Shown here: one piece after another, positions 1-7,159 of the stretch
How positions within the stretch are numbered: position 1 is the first letter of the stretch
Layout of the letters: the number at the start of each line of letters is the position of its first letter
Assembly (NCBI GenBank): GCA_017303905.1
Contig: JAFLBH010000001.1
Coordinates: 1,589,809 to 1,653,808, forward strand
DNA length: 64,000 nt
Direction: 5' to 3'
From: Bacteroidota bacterium
GTDB lineage: Bacteria; Bacteroidota; Bacteroidia; B-17B0; Aurantibacillaceae
The notes under the pieces: model-generated
Database searches by the model: none
What the model was told of the DNA's origin: nothing
The model's input: only the letters and a program-made list of their open reading frames with translations
Translations under genes and position numbers: made by a program

Positions 1-57
1 GCTTCCCAAAAAATATTTCAGGAAATCCCTTCTATTTTGAAACTGTAATTCGCCCAT
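1..57 (-). CDS. Probable metallophosphatase / 5'-nucleotidase N-terminal part, Tat signal start only (partial)
   Basis: Only the first 19 codons lie in the window. An ATG at 57 opens a minus-strand frame whose product contains QNRRDFLKYFLGS, a twin-arginine (RR-x-F-L) export signal opening. It overlaps the end of the preceding 5'-nucleotidase C-terminal gene (stop at 32) by 26 bases. In Bacteroidota the 5'-nucleotidase C-terminal domain is often a separate gene directly before a metallophosphatase gene, so the neighbour suggests that identity. The frame and motif are seen; the function is inferred from context, because no catalytic residues are present in the window. Confidence 0.55.
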   Translation of the reverse strand, partial: MGELQFQNRRDFLKYFLGS

Positions 58-778
58 TTTTATAAGGTACAATCCGCTTGTTTAAATTAGTTAAGTATTT
101 GCAATAATCAATAATCGCGTCACGTAATTTCACATCGGTGCTTTCGGATTTTACCGGATTTTCAAAGAAGAAACAATTGTCACCGCCATTGGCTAAATAA
201 TCAGTTGTGATGATTATGTAATTTTCATTTTCATTCCAATCTTTACCAAAAACCTGAATATTAATCGGATTTTTTTTATCGAGGTAAAACTCAATATTAT
301 TGCTAAATAATTTTCCATTCTCCCCAAATGAAACTAAAGCCTCCTTCAGTGCCTTACCGCTGATGGTAAGTATTACTAAATTATTATCAAAAGGCATTAA
401 TTCGTAAATGGTACGTACACTAATTTCACCTTTAGGTAAATTAATTCTTAATCCGCCGCGGTTAACCATAGCAATTGATTTTCCCTTGTAATTTGGCGAC
501 TTTTCCGCAACAAAATGATCCATGGCCAGCATCACAAAATTGGCCAGTGTTGATTCGTATCCATCCTTCGTTAGCGTGCTATCACACAGGGCGATTACCT
601 CATTCATTTGCGCATCTATCTTGTTTTTATAAGGTGAAATTGTTGCGGAAGTTAAAGAATCTTCTAGTACAGATTTTAATTCGTGATGTGAAGTTTGAGT
701 ATTAGTTAACTGCAGGTGTTGTTTACAAGCACTTAATAAAATTAATAAGACTACACTGTATTTTAAAAATCTCTTCAA
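32..778 (-). CDS. 5'-nucleotidase C-terminal domain lipoprotein
   Basis: 248 residues. It begins with a lipoprotein signal (LLSACKQH; lipidated Cys at residue 18), so it is exported and probably anchored to a membrane. The body carries the 5'-nucleotidase C-terminal (substrate-binding) domain: NRGGLR around residue 107, then the IYELMPFDN segment and the NGGDNCFFF segment near the end. In canonical UshA-like enzymes this domain follows a metallophosphatase domain in the same chain. Here the catalytic half is missing from this gene and apparently starts just downstream at 57 (minus). The pair is likely to release phosphate from extracellular nucleotides. It is divergent from the thioesterase gene at 814. 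Confidence 0.85.
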   Translation of the reverse strand: MKRFLKYSVVLLILLSACKQHLQLTNTQTSHHELKSVLEDSLTSATISPYKNKIDAQMNEVIALCDSTLTKDGYESTLANFVMLAMDHFVAEKSPNYKGKSIAMVNRGGLRINLPKGEISVRTIYELMPFDNNLVILTISGKALKEALVSFGENGKLFSNNIEFYLDKKNPINIQVFGKDWNENENYIIITTDYLANGGDNCFFFENPVKSESTDVKLRDAIIDYCKYLTNLNKRIVPYKNGRITVSK

Positions 779-789
779 CGAATTAAAAT

Positions 790-797
790 TATATTTG
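790..797 (+). promoter_or_regulatory. Candidate Bacteroidota -7 promoter element (TATATTTG)
   Basis: Matches the TAnnTTTG consensus of the Bacteroidota primary sigma factor, 16 bases before the ATG of the thioesterase gene. No clear -33 TTG element is visible. The motif is short and AT-rich, so chance occurrence is possible. Confidence 0.45.
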
Positions 798-813
798 CTA
801 AAATTAATAGTTT

Positions 814-1221
814 ATGATTAAAGCCAAAACAAAATTACGAGTACGTTATGGTGAAACCGATCAGATGGGTTATGCTTATTACGGCGTATATGCGCAATAC
901 TATGAAGTTGGAAGAGTAGAAGCCATGAGATTACTTGGATTTAGCTATAAAGATGTAGAGGCAAAAGGTATTTTAATGCCTGTAACAGATTATTCTATTA
1001 GCTATAAGAAACCGGCTTTTTATGATGACGAATTAACCATTGTTACAACAATTAACGAAGTACCTAAAGGCGCTCGAATTATCTTCGATTATGAATGTTT
1101 TAATCAGAATAATGAGCTGCTAAATACCGGAAAAGTTACCTTGGTTTTTATCGATAAAGCTAAAAACAAGCCTGTTGCGGCACCCGAGTGGTTTTTGCAA
1201 GAATTATTGAAGCATTTTTAG
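814..1221 (+). CDS. Acyl-CoA thioesterase, 4-hydroxybenzoyl-CoA thioesterase (YbgC) family
   Basis: 135 residues, the usual length for a single hot-dog-fold thioesterase. The signature RYGETDQMGYAYYGVY near the N-terminus carries the likely catalytic Asp16, followed by the long helix (YYEVGRVEAMR) typical of the fold. Family members hydrolyse acyl-CoA or acyl-ACP thioesters in the cytoplasm, often as tetramers; the substrate cannot be read from sequence. A TATATTTG promoter-like element lies 16 bases upstream. The sugar-nucleotide run starts 46 bases downstream, with no obvious functional link. Confidence 0.88.
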   Translation: MIKAKTKLRVRYGETDQMGYAYYGVYAQYYEVGRVEAMRLLGFSYKDVEAKGILMPVTDYSISYKKPAFYDDELTIVTTINEVPKGARIIFDYECFNQNNELLNTGKVTLVFIDKAKNKPVAAPEWFLQELLKHF

Positions 1222-1267
1222 GTGTAAATCCACTAAAATTGTTAAATTCGCAAGTCTTAAATCTCAA

Positions 1268-2410
1268 ATGAACATAGCTACCAAAAAAATCCAAATGGTC
1301 GACTTAAAAGGCCAGTATCAAAAAATTAAATCAGAAGTTGATAAAGCGATTCAGGAAGTAATTGATAACACTGCGTTTATTAATGGTCCGGCCGTTAAGG
1401 AATTTCAATCTGATCTTGAAAAATACCTAGGTGTAAAACATGTTATTCCTTGTGCTAATGGAACAGATGCTTTGCAAATTGCCATGATGGCATTGGATTT
1501 AAAACCCGGAGACGAAGTGATTACAGCAAACTTTACTTACGTGGCAACCGCCGAAGTAATTGGTTTGTTAGGACTGAAACCGGTATTGGTGGATGTATAT
1601 CCGGATACATTTGATATCAACATTGAAGCAATAGAAAAAAATATTACGCCAAAAACGAAGGCGATTGTTCCGGTTCATTTATTCGGACAATGCGCGGATA
1701 TGGAGCGAATAATGGCGCTTGCTAAAAAATATAATTTGTTTGTTATTGAAGATGTAGCGCAAGCGATTGGTGCCGATTATACTTTTAGCGATGGAAAAAA
1801 AGCAAAAGCAGGAACTATCGGAACGATTGGCTGTACTTCTTTTTTCCCAAGTAAAAATTTAGGTTGCTACGGCGATGGTGGCGCAATCTATACAAATGAT
1901 GATACACTCGCTTCAAAATTGAGAATGATTGCGCATCACGGACAAAGTGTGCAATACGTACACGATGTTTTAGGCGTAAACTCGCGTTTGGACACTATTC
2001 AGGCAGCCGTTTTAAAAATTAAGTTAAAGCATTTAGATGAGTATGCAGCTGGCAGAAACAAAGCAGCCGCTTATTACGATAAAGCATTAGGCAATCATCC
2101 GAAATTAAAAACTCCGAAGCGCGTTAAAAATTCTACACATGTTTTTCATCAATATACTTTACAATTAAATGGTATTGATAGAACTGCCTTGAGAGAATTT
2201 TTGTCGCAACGCGGCATTCCGGCAATGATTTATTATCCTATTCCTTTACATATGCAAAAGGCTTATAAGGATGAAAGATATAAAGAAGGGGATTTCCCGG
2301 TAACGGAGAAATTATGCGCATCGGTGTTGTCGTTACCAATGCATACCGAATTAGACGAAGAAACATTAAAATATATTTGTGATTCAGTTTTAGAATTTTG
2401 TAATAAATAA
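1268..2410 (+). CDS. DegT/DnrJ/EryC1/StrS family PLP-dependent sugar aminotransferase
   Basis: 380 residues, full length. Fold-type I aminotransferase of the nucleotide-sugar family: CANGTDALQIAM (residues 62-73) binds PLP phosphate, EDVAQAIGA (161-169) contains the Asp that contacts the pyridine nitrogen, and FFPSKNLGCYGDGG (192-205) carries the Schiff-base Lys196. The family converts keto-sugar nucleotides to amino sugars for LPS, capsule or glycan synthesis. The resemblance is to the WbpE-like branch that acts on 3-keto UDP-hexuronates, which fits the UDP-glucose dehydrogenase gene 9 bases downstream, but the exact substrate is inferred. It heads a likely operon with the next two genes. 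Confidence 0.87.
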   Translation: MNIATKKIQMVDLKGQYQKIKSEVDKAIQEVIDNTAFINGPAVKEFQSDLEKYLGVKHVIPCANGTDALQIAMMALDLKPGDEVITANFTYVATAEVIGLLGLKPVLVDVYPDTFDINIEAIEKNITPKTKAIVPVHLFGQCADMERIMALAKKYNLFVIEDVAQAIGADYTFSDGKKAKAGTIGTIGCTSFFPSKNLGCYGDGGAIYTNDDTLASKLRMIAHHGQSVQYVHDVLGVNSRLDTIQAAVLKIKLKHLDEYAAGRNKAAAYYDKALGNHPKLKTPKRVKNSTHVFHQYTLQLNGIDRTALREFLSQRGIPAMIYYPIPLHMQKAYKDERYKEGDFPVTEKLCASVLSLPMHTELDEETLKYICDSVLEFCNK

Positions 2411-2419
2411 GTATTAGAA

Positions 2420-3742
2420 ATGAAGATAGCAATTGTAGGAACAGGTTATGTAGGATTGGTTACAGGAACATGCTTCTCAGAAGTAGGAGTGGACGTTACT
2501 TGTGTAGATATCGACCAAAAGAAAATAGATAATTTAAATAAAGGAATTCTTCCTATTTACGAGCCCGGCCTGGAAGAAATGGTAGATCGTAACGTAAAGA
2601 AAAATCGTTTACATTTTTCTACTTCTTTAAAAGATAGCATTCAAAATGTGGAAGTTGTTTTTATCGCTGTTGGAACTCCGCCGGATGAAGATGGCTCAGC
2701 CGACTTAAAATATGTATTGGGAGTGGCATCCTCCATTGGAGAACACATGAATCATCCATTGGTTGTTGTAACTAAATCTACAGTTCCGGTTACAACTGCG
2801 GAAAAAGTAAGAAAAGCAGTTCAGGCTTCCTTAGATAAGCGCGGCGCGAAAATAGATTTCTACGTGGCATCAAATCCTGAATTCCTTAAGGAAGGAGCAG
2901 CTATTGAAGATTTCATGAAGCCCGATCGTATCGTAGTTGGTACCGATCGCAAAGAGGCAGAGGAAATCATGCGTAAATTATACAAACCATTTTTAATGAA
3001 TGGCCATCCTATTATCATGATGGATATCCCTTCTGCGGAAATGACTAAATATGCAGCTAATGCGATGCTTGCCACAAAAATCAGTTTCATGAATGATGTT
3101 GCAAACTTATGTGAAATCATGGGAGCAGATGTGAACATGGTGCGTAAAGGCATTGGCAGCGATACGCGTATTGGTACAAAATTTATTTATCCGGGTGTTG
3201 GTTATGGCGGAAGTTGTTTCCCTAAAGATGTTAAAGCTTTAATTAAAACCGCAAAAGAAAATGGATATAACATGCGCATCTTAAATTCTGTTGAAGATGT
3301 AAATGAAGCGCAAAAAGAAGTGTTATTCAGTAAGGTGAAATCTCACTTTAAGGGAGATTTAAAAGGAAAGAAATTTGCTTTATGGGGTTTATCCTTTAAA
3401 CCAAAAACGGATGATATGCGTGAAGCGCCTTCATTAGTCATAATTGAGAAACTTTTAAATGAAGGTGCCTCTGTTGTGGCGTACGATCCCGTTGCAATGC
3501 ACGAAGCGCAACGCATTTTAGGAGATAAAATTTCTTACTCTAACGAAATGTATACGACCTTGGATGGTGCTGATGCTTTATTGATAATTACTGAGTGGCC
3601 GGAGTTTAGAGTACCTGATTTTAATGAGCTCGATAAGCGTCTGAAAAATAAAGTAATGTTCGACGGAAGAAATATTTTTGATCCGGTTGACATGAAAAAT
3701 AATGGTTATTCATATTATTGCATCGGTGTAAAAACAAATTAA
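2420..3742 (+). CDS. ugd: UDP-glucose 6-dehydrogenase
   Basis: 440 residues. Oxidises UDP-glucose twice to UDP-glucuronate using NAD. The N-terminal Rossmann motif GTGYVG is at residues 7-12. The catalytic cysteine is Cys266 in [13 protein letters not shown], and the C-terminal UDP-binding domain has the [17 protein letters not shown] signature. It starts 9 bases after the aminotransferase and is followed after 5 bases by UDP-glucuronate decarboxylase, which consumes its product. UDP-N-acetyl or mannose dehydrogenases are relatives, but the motif set and the partner gene favour UDP-glucose. Confidence 0.92.
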   Translation: MKIAIVGTGYVGLVTGTCFSEVGVDVTCVDIDQKKIDNLNKGILPIYEPGLEEMVDRNVKKNRLHFSTSLKDSIQNVEVVFIAVGTPPDEDGSADLKYVLGVASSIGEHMNHPLVVVTKSTVPVTTAEKVRKAVQASLDKRGAKIDFYVASNPEFLKEGAAIEDFMKPDRIVVGTDRKEAEEIMRKLYKPFLMNGHPIIMMDIPSAEMTKYAANAMLATKISFMNDVANLCEIMGADVNMVRKGIGSDTRIGTKFIYPGVGYGGSCFPKDVKALIKTAKENGYNMRILNSVEDVNEAQKEVLFSKVKSHFKGDLKGKKFALWGLSFKPKTDDMREAPSLVIIEKLLNEGASVVAYDPVAMHEAQRILGDKISYSNEMYTTLDGADALLIITEWPEFRVPDFNELDKRLKNKVMFDGRNIFDPVDMKNNGYSYYCIGVKTN

Positions 3743-3747
3743 TACAA

Positions 3748-4719
3748 ATGAAAAGAGTTCTCATTACCGGTGCAGCCGGATTCTTAGGTTCACATTTATG
3801 CGACCGCTTTATTAAAGAAGGCATGCATGTTATTGCCATGGATAATTTAATTACCGGTGATCTAAAAAACATTGAACATTTATTTAAGCTCGAGCATTTT
3901 GAATTTTATCATCATGATGTAAGTAAATTCATTCATGTTCCGGGTCAGCTCGATTATATTTTACATTTTGCTTCTCCGGCAAGTCCGATTGATTATTTAA
4001 AAATTCCAATCCAAACTTTAAAAGTTTCTTCATTGGGAACGCATAATGTACTTGGACTGGCTCGCGTAAAAAATGCACGCGTATTGGTAGCATCTACCAG
4101 CGAAGTGTATGGCGATCCGCATGTACATCCGCAACCTGAAGAGTATTGGGGACATGTTAATACGGTTGGTCCGCGTGGTTGTTACGATGAAGCAAAACGT
4201 TTTATGGAAGCTATGACTATGGCTTATAACAATGCGCATGGAGTTGAAACTCGCATCGTTCGTATTTTTAACACCTATGGCCCGCGAATGCGCCTGAATG
4301 ATGGCCGTGTATTGCCGGCGTTTATCGGACAAGCATTACGTGGTGAGGATTTAACGATGTTTGGTGATGGTTCCCAAACTCGTAGTTTCTGTTATGTAGA
4401 TGATTTGATAGAGGGAATTTATCGTTTATTAATGAGCGATTATCATTTACCTGTAAATATTGGAAACCCGGAAGAAATCAGTATTAAGGATTTTGGGGAG
4501 GAAATTTTAAAATTAACAGGCGCTAATCAAAAGCTGATTTCTTTGCCTTTACCGAAGGATGATCCTAAACAACGTCGACCGGATATTACCAAGGCAAAGC
4601 AAATTTTGGGCTGGGAGCCAAAAATAAAACGTGCAGAGGGTTTAAAAATTACGTATAATTACTTCAAAAATCTGCCTAAGGAAGAATTATTTAAAACCGA
4701 ACACAGGCAGTTTAATTAA
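3748..4719 (+). CDS. UDP-glucuronate decarboxylase (UDP-xylose synthase), extended SDR
   Basis: 323 residues from the ATG at 3748. A longer frame opens at 3718 inside ugd, but the Rossmann start [16 protein letters not shown] lies at 3748, 5 bases after the ugd stop, so the shorter start is chosen. Motifs: GAAGFLG nucleotide-binding loop, Ser in STSEVYGDP, and catalytic Tyr/Lys in YDEAKR. The NTYGPRM and [10 protein letters not shown] motifs are typical of the UXS group. It converts UDP-glucuronate to UDP-xylose (or the 4-keto pentose), so with ugd it supplies UDP-pentose for surface glycans. Its TAA overlaps the ATG of the next gene (TAATG). Confidence 0.9.
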   Translation: MKRVLITGAAGFLGSHLCDRFIKEGMHVIAMDNLITGDLKNIEHLFKLEHFEFYHHDVSKFIHVPGQLDYILHFASPASPIDYLKIPIQTLKVSSLGTHNVLGLARVKNARVLVASTSEVYGDPHVHPQPEEYWGHVNTVGPRGCYDEAKRFMEAMTMAYNNAHGVETRIVRIFNTYGPRMRLNDGRVLPAFIGQALRGEDLTMFGDGSQTRSFCYVDDLIEGIYRLLMSDYHLPVNIGNPEEISIKDFGEEILKLTGANQKLISLPLPKDDPKQRRPDITKAKQILGWEPKIKRAEGLKITYNYFKNLPKEELFKTEHRQFN

Positions 4720-5258
4720 TGAAGTCGTTAAGATACATAACATTATTTATTGCGGTTTTCTTTGCGGTTTCTTTAACTGCTCAGGAAGAACCTCCTCCGC
4801 ATTTATTCAAACAGTCGAAAAAGTTACTAAATGGTACCTGGCATATTATTGCGACTAATTGTGACGAATTGGTGAAATCCGATCGCGATACTGTTAAGCT
4901 TATTTTTTCTGATTTTAAAATTAAAGACGGGCGAATGACCTTTAAAGAATCATTGGTTTATTATAAGAACAAAGTCCGAATGACTCAAAAGGGGATGAAT
5001 CTTCAAAAAACTCAAATACAATTAAATTTTATTTGGACAGGACTTGGTCCGTTTGATGTTTTTGATCGTAAGTGGCGTGTTATTGCAAGTGATTCTGAAG
5101 GACAATGGATGGTTGTTCAGTTTTATAAAACAAAGGCAAAATTTAAAGGCATAGCTGTAATCGTTAAAAAGCGCGATATATCTGACGGACAATTAAAGGA
5201 CATAATTACCTATGTCGCTAAATCGTATCTCATGCCTGAGTTAACTACTCTAAGGTAA
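4719..5258 (+). CDS. Exported lipocalin-like protein of unknown function
   Basis: 179 residues with a signal peptide (residues 1-21, ending SLTAQ). I do not recognise a named family. The body starts with LNGTWHIIATNC, resembling the G-x-W opening of lipocalins, and alternating hydrophobic strands follow, so a small beta-barrel binding protein is plausible. Its ATG overlaps the UXS stop by one base, so it is translationally coupled to the sugar-nucleotide genes. It may act in the envelope with their products, but that is inference. Confidence 0.6.
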   Translation: MKSLRYITLFIAVFFAVSLTAQEEPPPHLFKQSKKLLNGTWHIIATNCDELVKSDRDTVKLIFSDFKIKDGRMTFKESLVYYKNKVRMTQKGMNLQKTQIQLNFIWTGLGPFDVFDRKWRVIASDSEGQWMVVQFYKTKAKFKGIAVIVKKRDISDGQLKDIITYVAKSYLMPELTTLR

Positions 5259-5263
5259 TTTAC

Positions 5264-5536
5264 ATGCGCCATTATAATATCAGGGTTAAAGGAAAAGTTC
5301 AAGGTGTAGCCTTTCGTTTTTCAACGCATGCACAGGCGATTAAACTTGGTTTAGCCGGACTTGTGAAAAACATGCCTGATGGGAGTGTTTATATTGAAGC
5401 AGAGGGAAACGAGGAAGCAATCAATAAACTAATCGAATGGTGTTATGTGGGACCTCCACGGTCCAAAGTTACCGAAGTAGATGCCGTTGAATCGGAAGTG
5501 AAAGGATACCGTACTTTTGAATTAAAGCGCCTGTAA
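5264..5536 (+). CDS. acyP: Acylphosphatase
   Basis: 90 residues, the normal size for this enzyme. The signature VKGKVQGVAFRFST carries the phosphate-binding loop and catalytic Arg18, and GLVKNMPDGSV carries catalytic Asn36. It hydrolyses acyl phosphates such as acetyl phosphate or 1,3-bisphosphoglycerate in the cytoplasm. It follows the lipocalin-like gene by 5 bases, so it belongs to the same transcript. Confidence 0.93.
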   Translation: MRHYNIRVKGKVQGVAFRFSTHAQAIKLGLAGLVKNMPDGSVYIEAEGNEEAINKLIEWCYVGPPRSKVTEVDAVESEVKGYRTFELKRL

Positions 5537-5595
5537 TTAAAACTTCTTTGTTTAATACTTTACTTGTCGTTTAAAAAATAAAGGAGAGTCGGAGG

Positions 5596-5603
5596 TAAAT
5601 TTG
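5596..5603 (+). promoter_or_regulatory. Candidate -7 promoter element (TAAATTTG) four bases before an ATG
   Basis: Fits TAnnTTTG and ends only 4 bases before the ATG at 5608. If used, the transcript would have almost no 5' leader. An AAGGAG sequence at 5581-5586 is too far upstream (21 bases) to be a normal ribosome site. Confidence 0.3.
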
Positions 5604-5607
5604 TCCT

Positions 5608-6177
5608 ATGTCTTTCGATTACTTTAGCTGGATTATCTTACCTGTTTTGATTTTTATTTCGCGTTTGGCTGATGTATCACTCGCCACACTTCGTCATATT
5701 TTCGTATCAAAAGGATTTAAAAAAATTGTTCCGGTTTTAGGTTTCTTTGAAGTGTTAATCTGGTTAGTAGCCATTCGTCAAATATTTAATAACGTAAATA
5801 ATGTGGCCTGTTTTATTGCCTGGGCCGGAGGATTTAGTGCCGGCACATATTTGGGCATGCGTATCGAAGAAAAACTGGCACTCGGCATGCAAATCATTCG
5901 CATAATTACCAATGAGAATACAGATGCATTAATTGATGCTTTTAAGCAGTATAATCAGGGTGTCACAATTGTAAACGGACAAGGCGCAGTAGGGCCGGTT
6001 AAACTAATTTTTACTGTGGTAAAGAGAACGAATAAAGCGGATATCATTAAACTCATTCACACACACACGCCTGACGCTTTTTATTCTGTGGAAGATGTGA
6101 AAGGTTCTTCTCACGGCGTGTTCAGTAACGAAAACGAAACTTCGGCTATAAAACGTTTGCTGAGTCTATCTAAATAA
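5608..6177 (+). CDS. DUF2179/DUF5698 (UPF0316-type) membrane protein
   Basis: 189 residues. Three predicted membrane segments lie at about residues 7-27, 39-58 and 65-83. A C-terminal cytoplasmic domain (about 95-175) with the VNGQGAVGPVKLIFTVV segment matches the DUF2179 type. The biochemical role of the family is not established; the C-terminal domain resembles small ligand-sensing alpha/beta domains. Its 3' end overlaps the convergent CHU_C gene by 12 bases. Confidence 0.75.
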   Translation: MSFDYFSWIILPVLIFISRLADVSLATLRHIFVSKGFKKIVPVLGFFEVLIWLVAIRQIFNNVNNVACFIAWAGGFSAGTYLGMRIEEKLALGMQIIRIITNENTDALIDAFKQYNQGVTIVNGQGAVGPVKLIFTVVKRTNKADIIKLIHTHTPDAFYSVEDVKGSSHGVFSNENETSAIKRLLSLSK

Positions 6178-7155
6178 GGAAATCTGCCCGTTTCTAACCG
6201 TCTTCTTTTCCGTATTCTTTTCAATGGTTTCTATTCGGTAAACGTAAATGTCATCCGGACATAAATTTCCTTTGTATCGGCCATCCCATTTGCCATGAAC
6301 ATTATTTGTAGTGAAAATAATGTTATTCCAGCGATCATAAATAGTCATGCTGTAATAGCTGTATTCGCAGGTTAACACCGGAAAGAAATAGTCGTTTTTA
6401 TCGTCCTCATTCGGTGTAAAACTGTTTGGCACCATGATTTCACAATCACATGCTTTTAATTTTACTTTCACGCTATCAATACTAGTGCCACAGGTTTTAC
6501 TTTCGGTTTTTACCCAATAAATTCCTTCTTTATACGGAACGATACTCGCCGCATTTGAACCATTACTCCAGGTAACTTTGGTGCCGGGCGCAGGCTTCAC
6601 ACTAAGTGATTTATTTTCGTCACTCATACAAAAGGTGACTTCATTCCCGAAGTTTAATGTCGCGCCCTTATAGAAGTTTACATTAAATGTATCTGTTACC
6701 GCGCAACCTCTGTTGTTAACCTTTACCCAATATTGTCCCGGAGTTTCAATTCGGATGCGCGCGGAGGTTTCATCCGTGTTCCATAAATATTTATAGTTAT
6801 TGTTACGTAATCCTAAAATGGTAGCACTGCTGTTACAAATTAGCGTATCACTTAATTTCACTTGAGGCTTTGCATAATGTTTAATAATACAACTATCAAT
6901 AAATTGATTATTGTTATAGCGGACAATTATGGCGTATTTACCTTCCATTTTTACATATAACTGTTTGGTGTTATAAATAATTCGGTACGGAGTGTTCCAT
7001 TGGTAAGTAGCCGTTTTAGGAAAGGTGCCGGGCTTTATTTCCAATAAAGCACTGTCGCCTTTACACATACCAATAGTATCCGGCAGTAAATTCACCTTTT
7101 GCGCTTTTATTACAAATGATAATAATAAAATTAAATATGTAAGTGCTTTTCTCAG
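6166..7155 (-). CDS. T9SS type B (CHU_C, gliding motility-associated C-terminal) sorting-domain protein
   Basis: About 329 residues if started at CTG 7155. The C-terminal ~85 residues are a CHU_C domain (NSFTPNEDDKNDYFFPV, YDRWNNIIFTTNN, GKWDGRYKGN, DIYVYRIE), the sorting signal of surface proteins exported by T9SS. The middle has Ig/PKD-like repeats with the YLWNTDETSARIRIETPGQYWVK pattern split across beta strands. The first GTG/ATG-type start is GTG 7095, but that leaves no signal peptide. The in-frame DNA upstream encodes a clear one (RKALTYLILLLSF ending IKAQ), and no ATG, GTG or TTG occurs between it and the in-frame stop at 7168-7170. CTG 7155, 4 bases after the kinase stop, is therefore the likely start. 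It is co-directional with the LytS kinase gene. Confidence 0.82.
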   Translation of the reverse strand: MRKALTYLILLLSFVIKAQKVNLLPDTIGMCKGDSALLEIKPGTFPKTATYQWNTPYRIIYNTKQLYVKMEGKYAIIVRYNNNQFIDSCIIKHYAKPQVKLSDTLICNSSATILGLRNNNYKYLWNTDETSARIRIETPGQYWVKVNNRGCAVTDTFNVNFYKGATLNFGNEVTFCMSDENKSLSVKPAPGTKVTWSNGSNAASIVPYKEGIYWVKTESKTCGTSIDSVKVKLKACDCEIMVPNSFTPNEDDKNDYFFPVLTCEYSYYSMTIYDRWNNIIFTTNNVHGKWDGRYKGNLCPDDIYVYRIETIEKNTEKKTVRNGQISLFR

Positions 7156-7159
7156 TTTA

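Noticed and set aside
3718-3747. Earlier start of UDP-glucuronate decarboxylase at 3718
   Set aside because: It overlaps ugd and puts 10 non-family residues before the Rossmann start; ATG 3748 follows the ugd stop by 5 bases.
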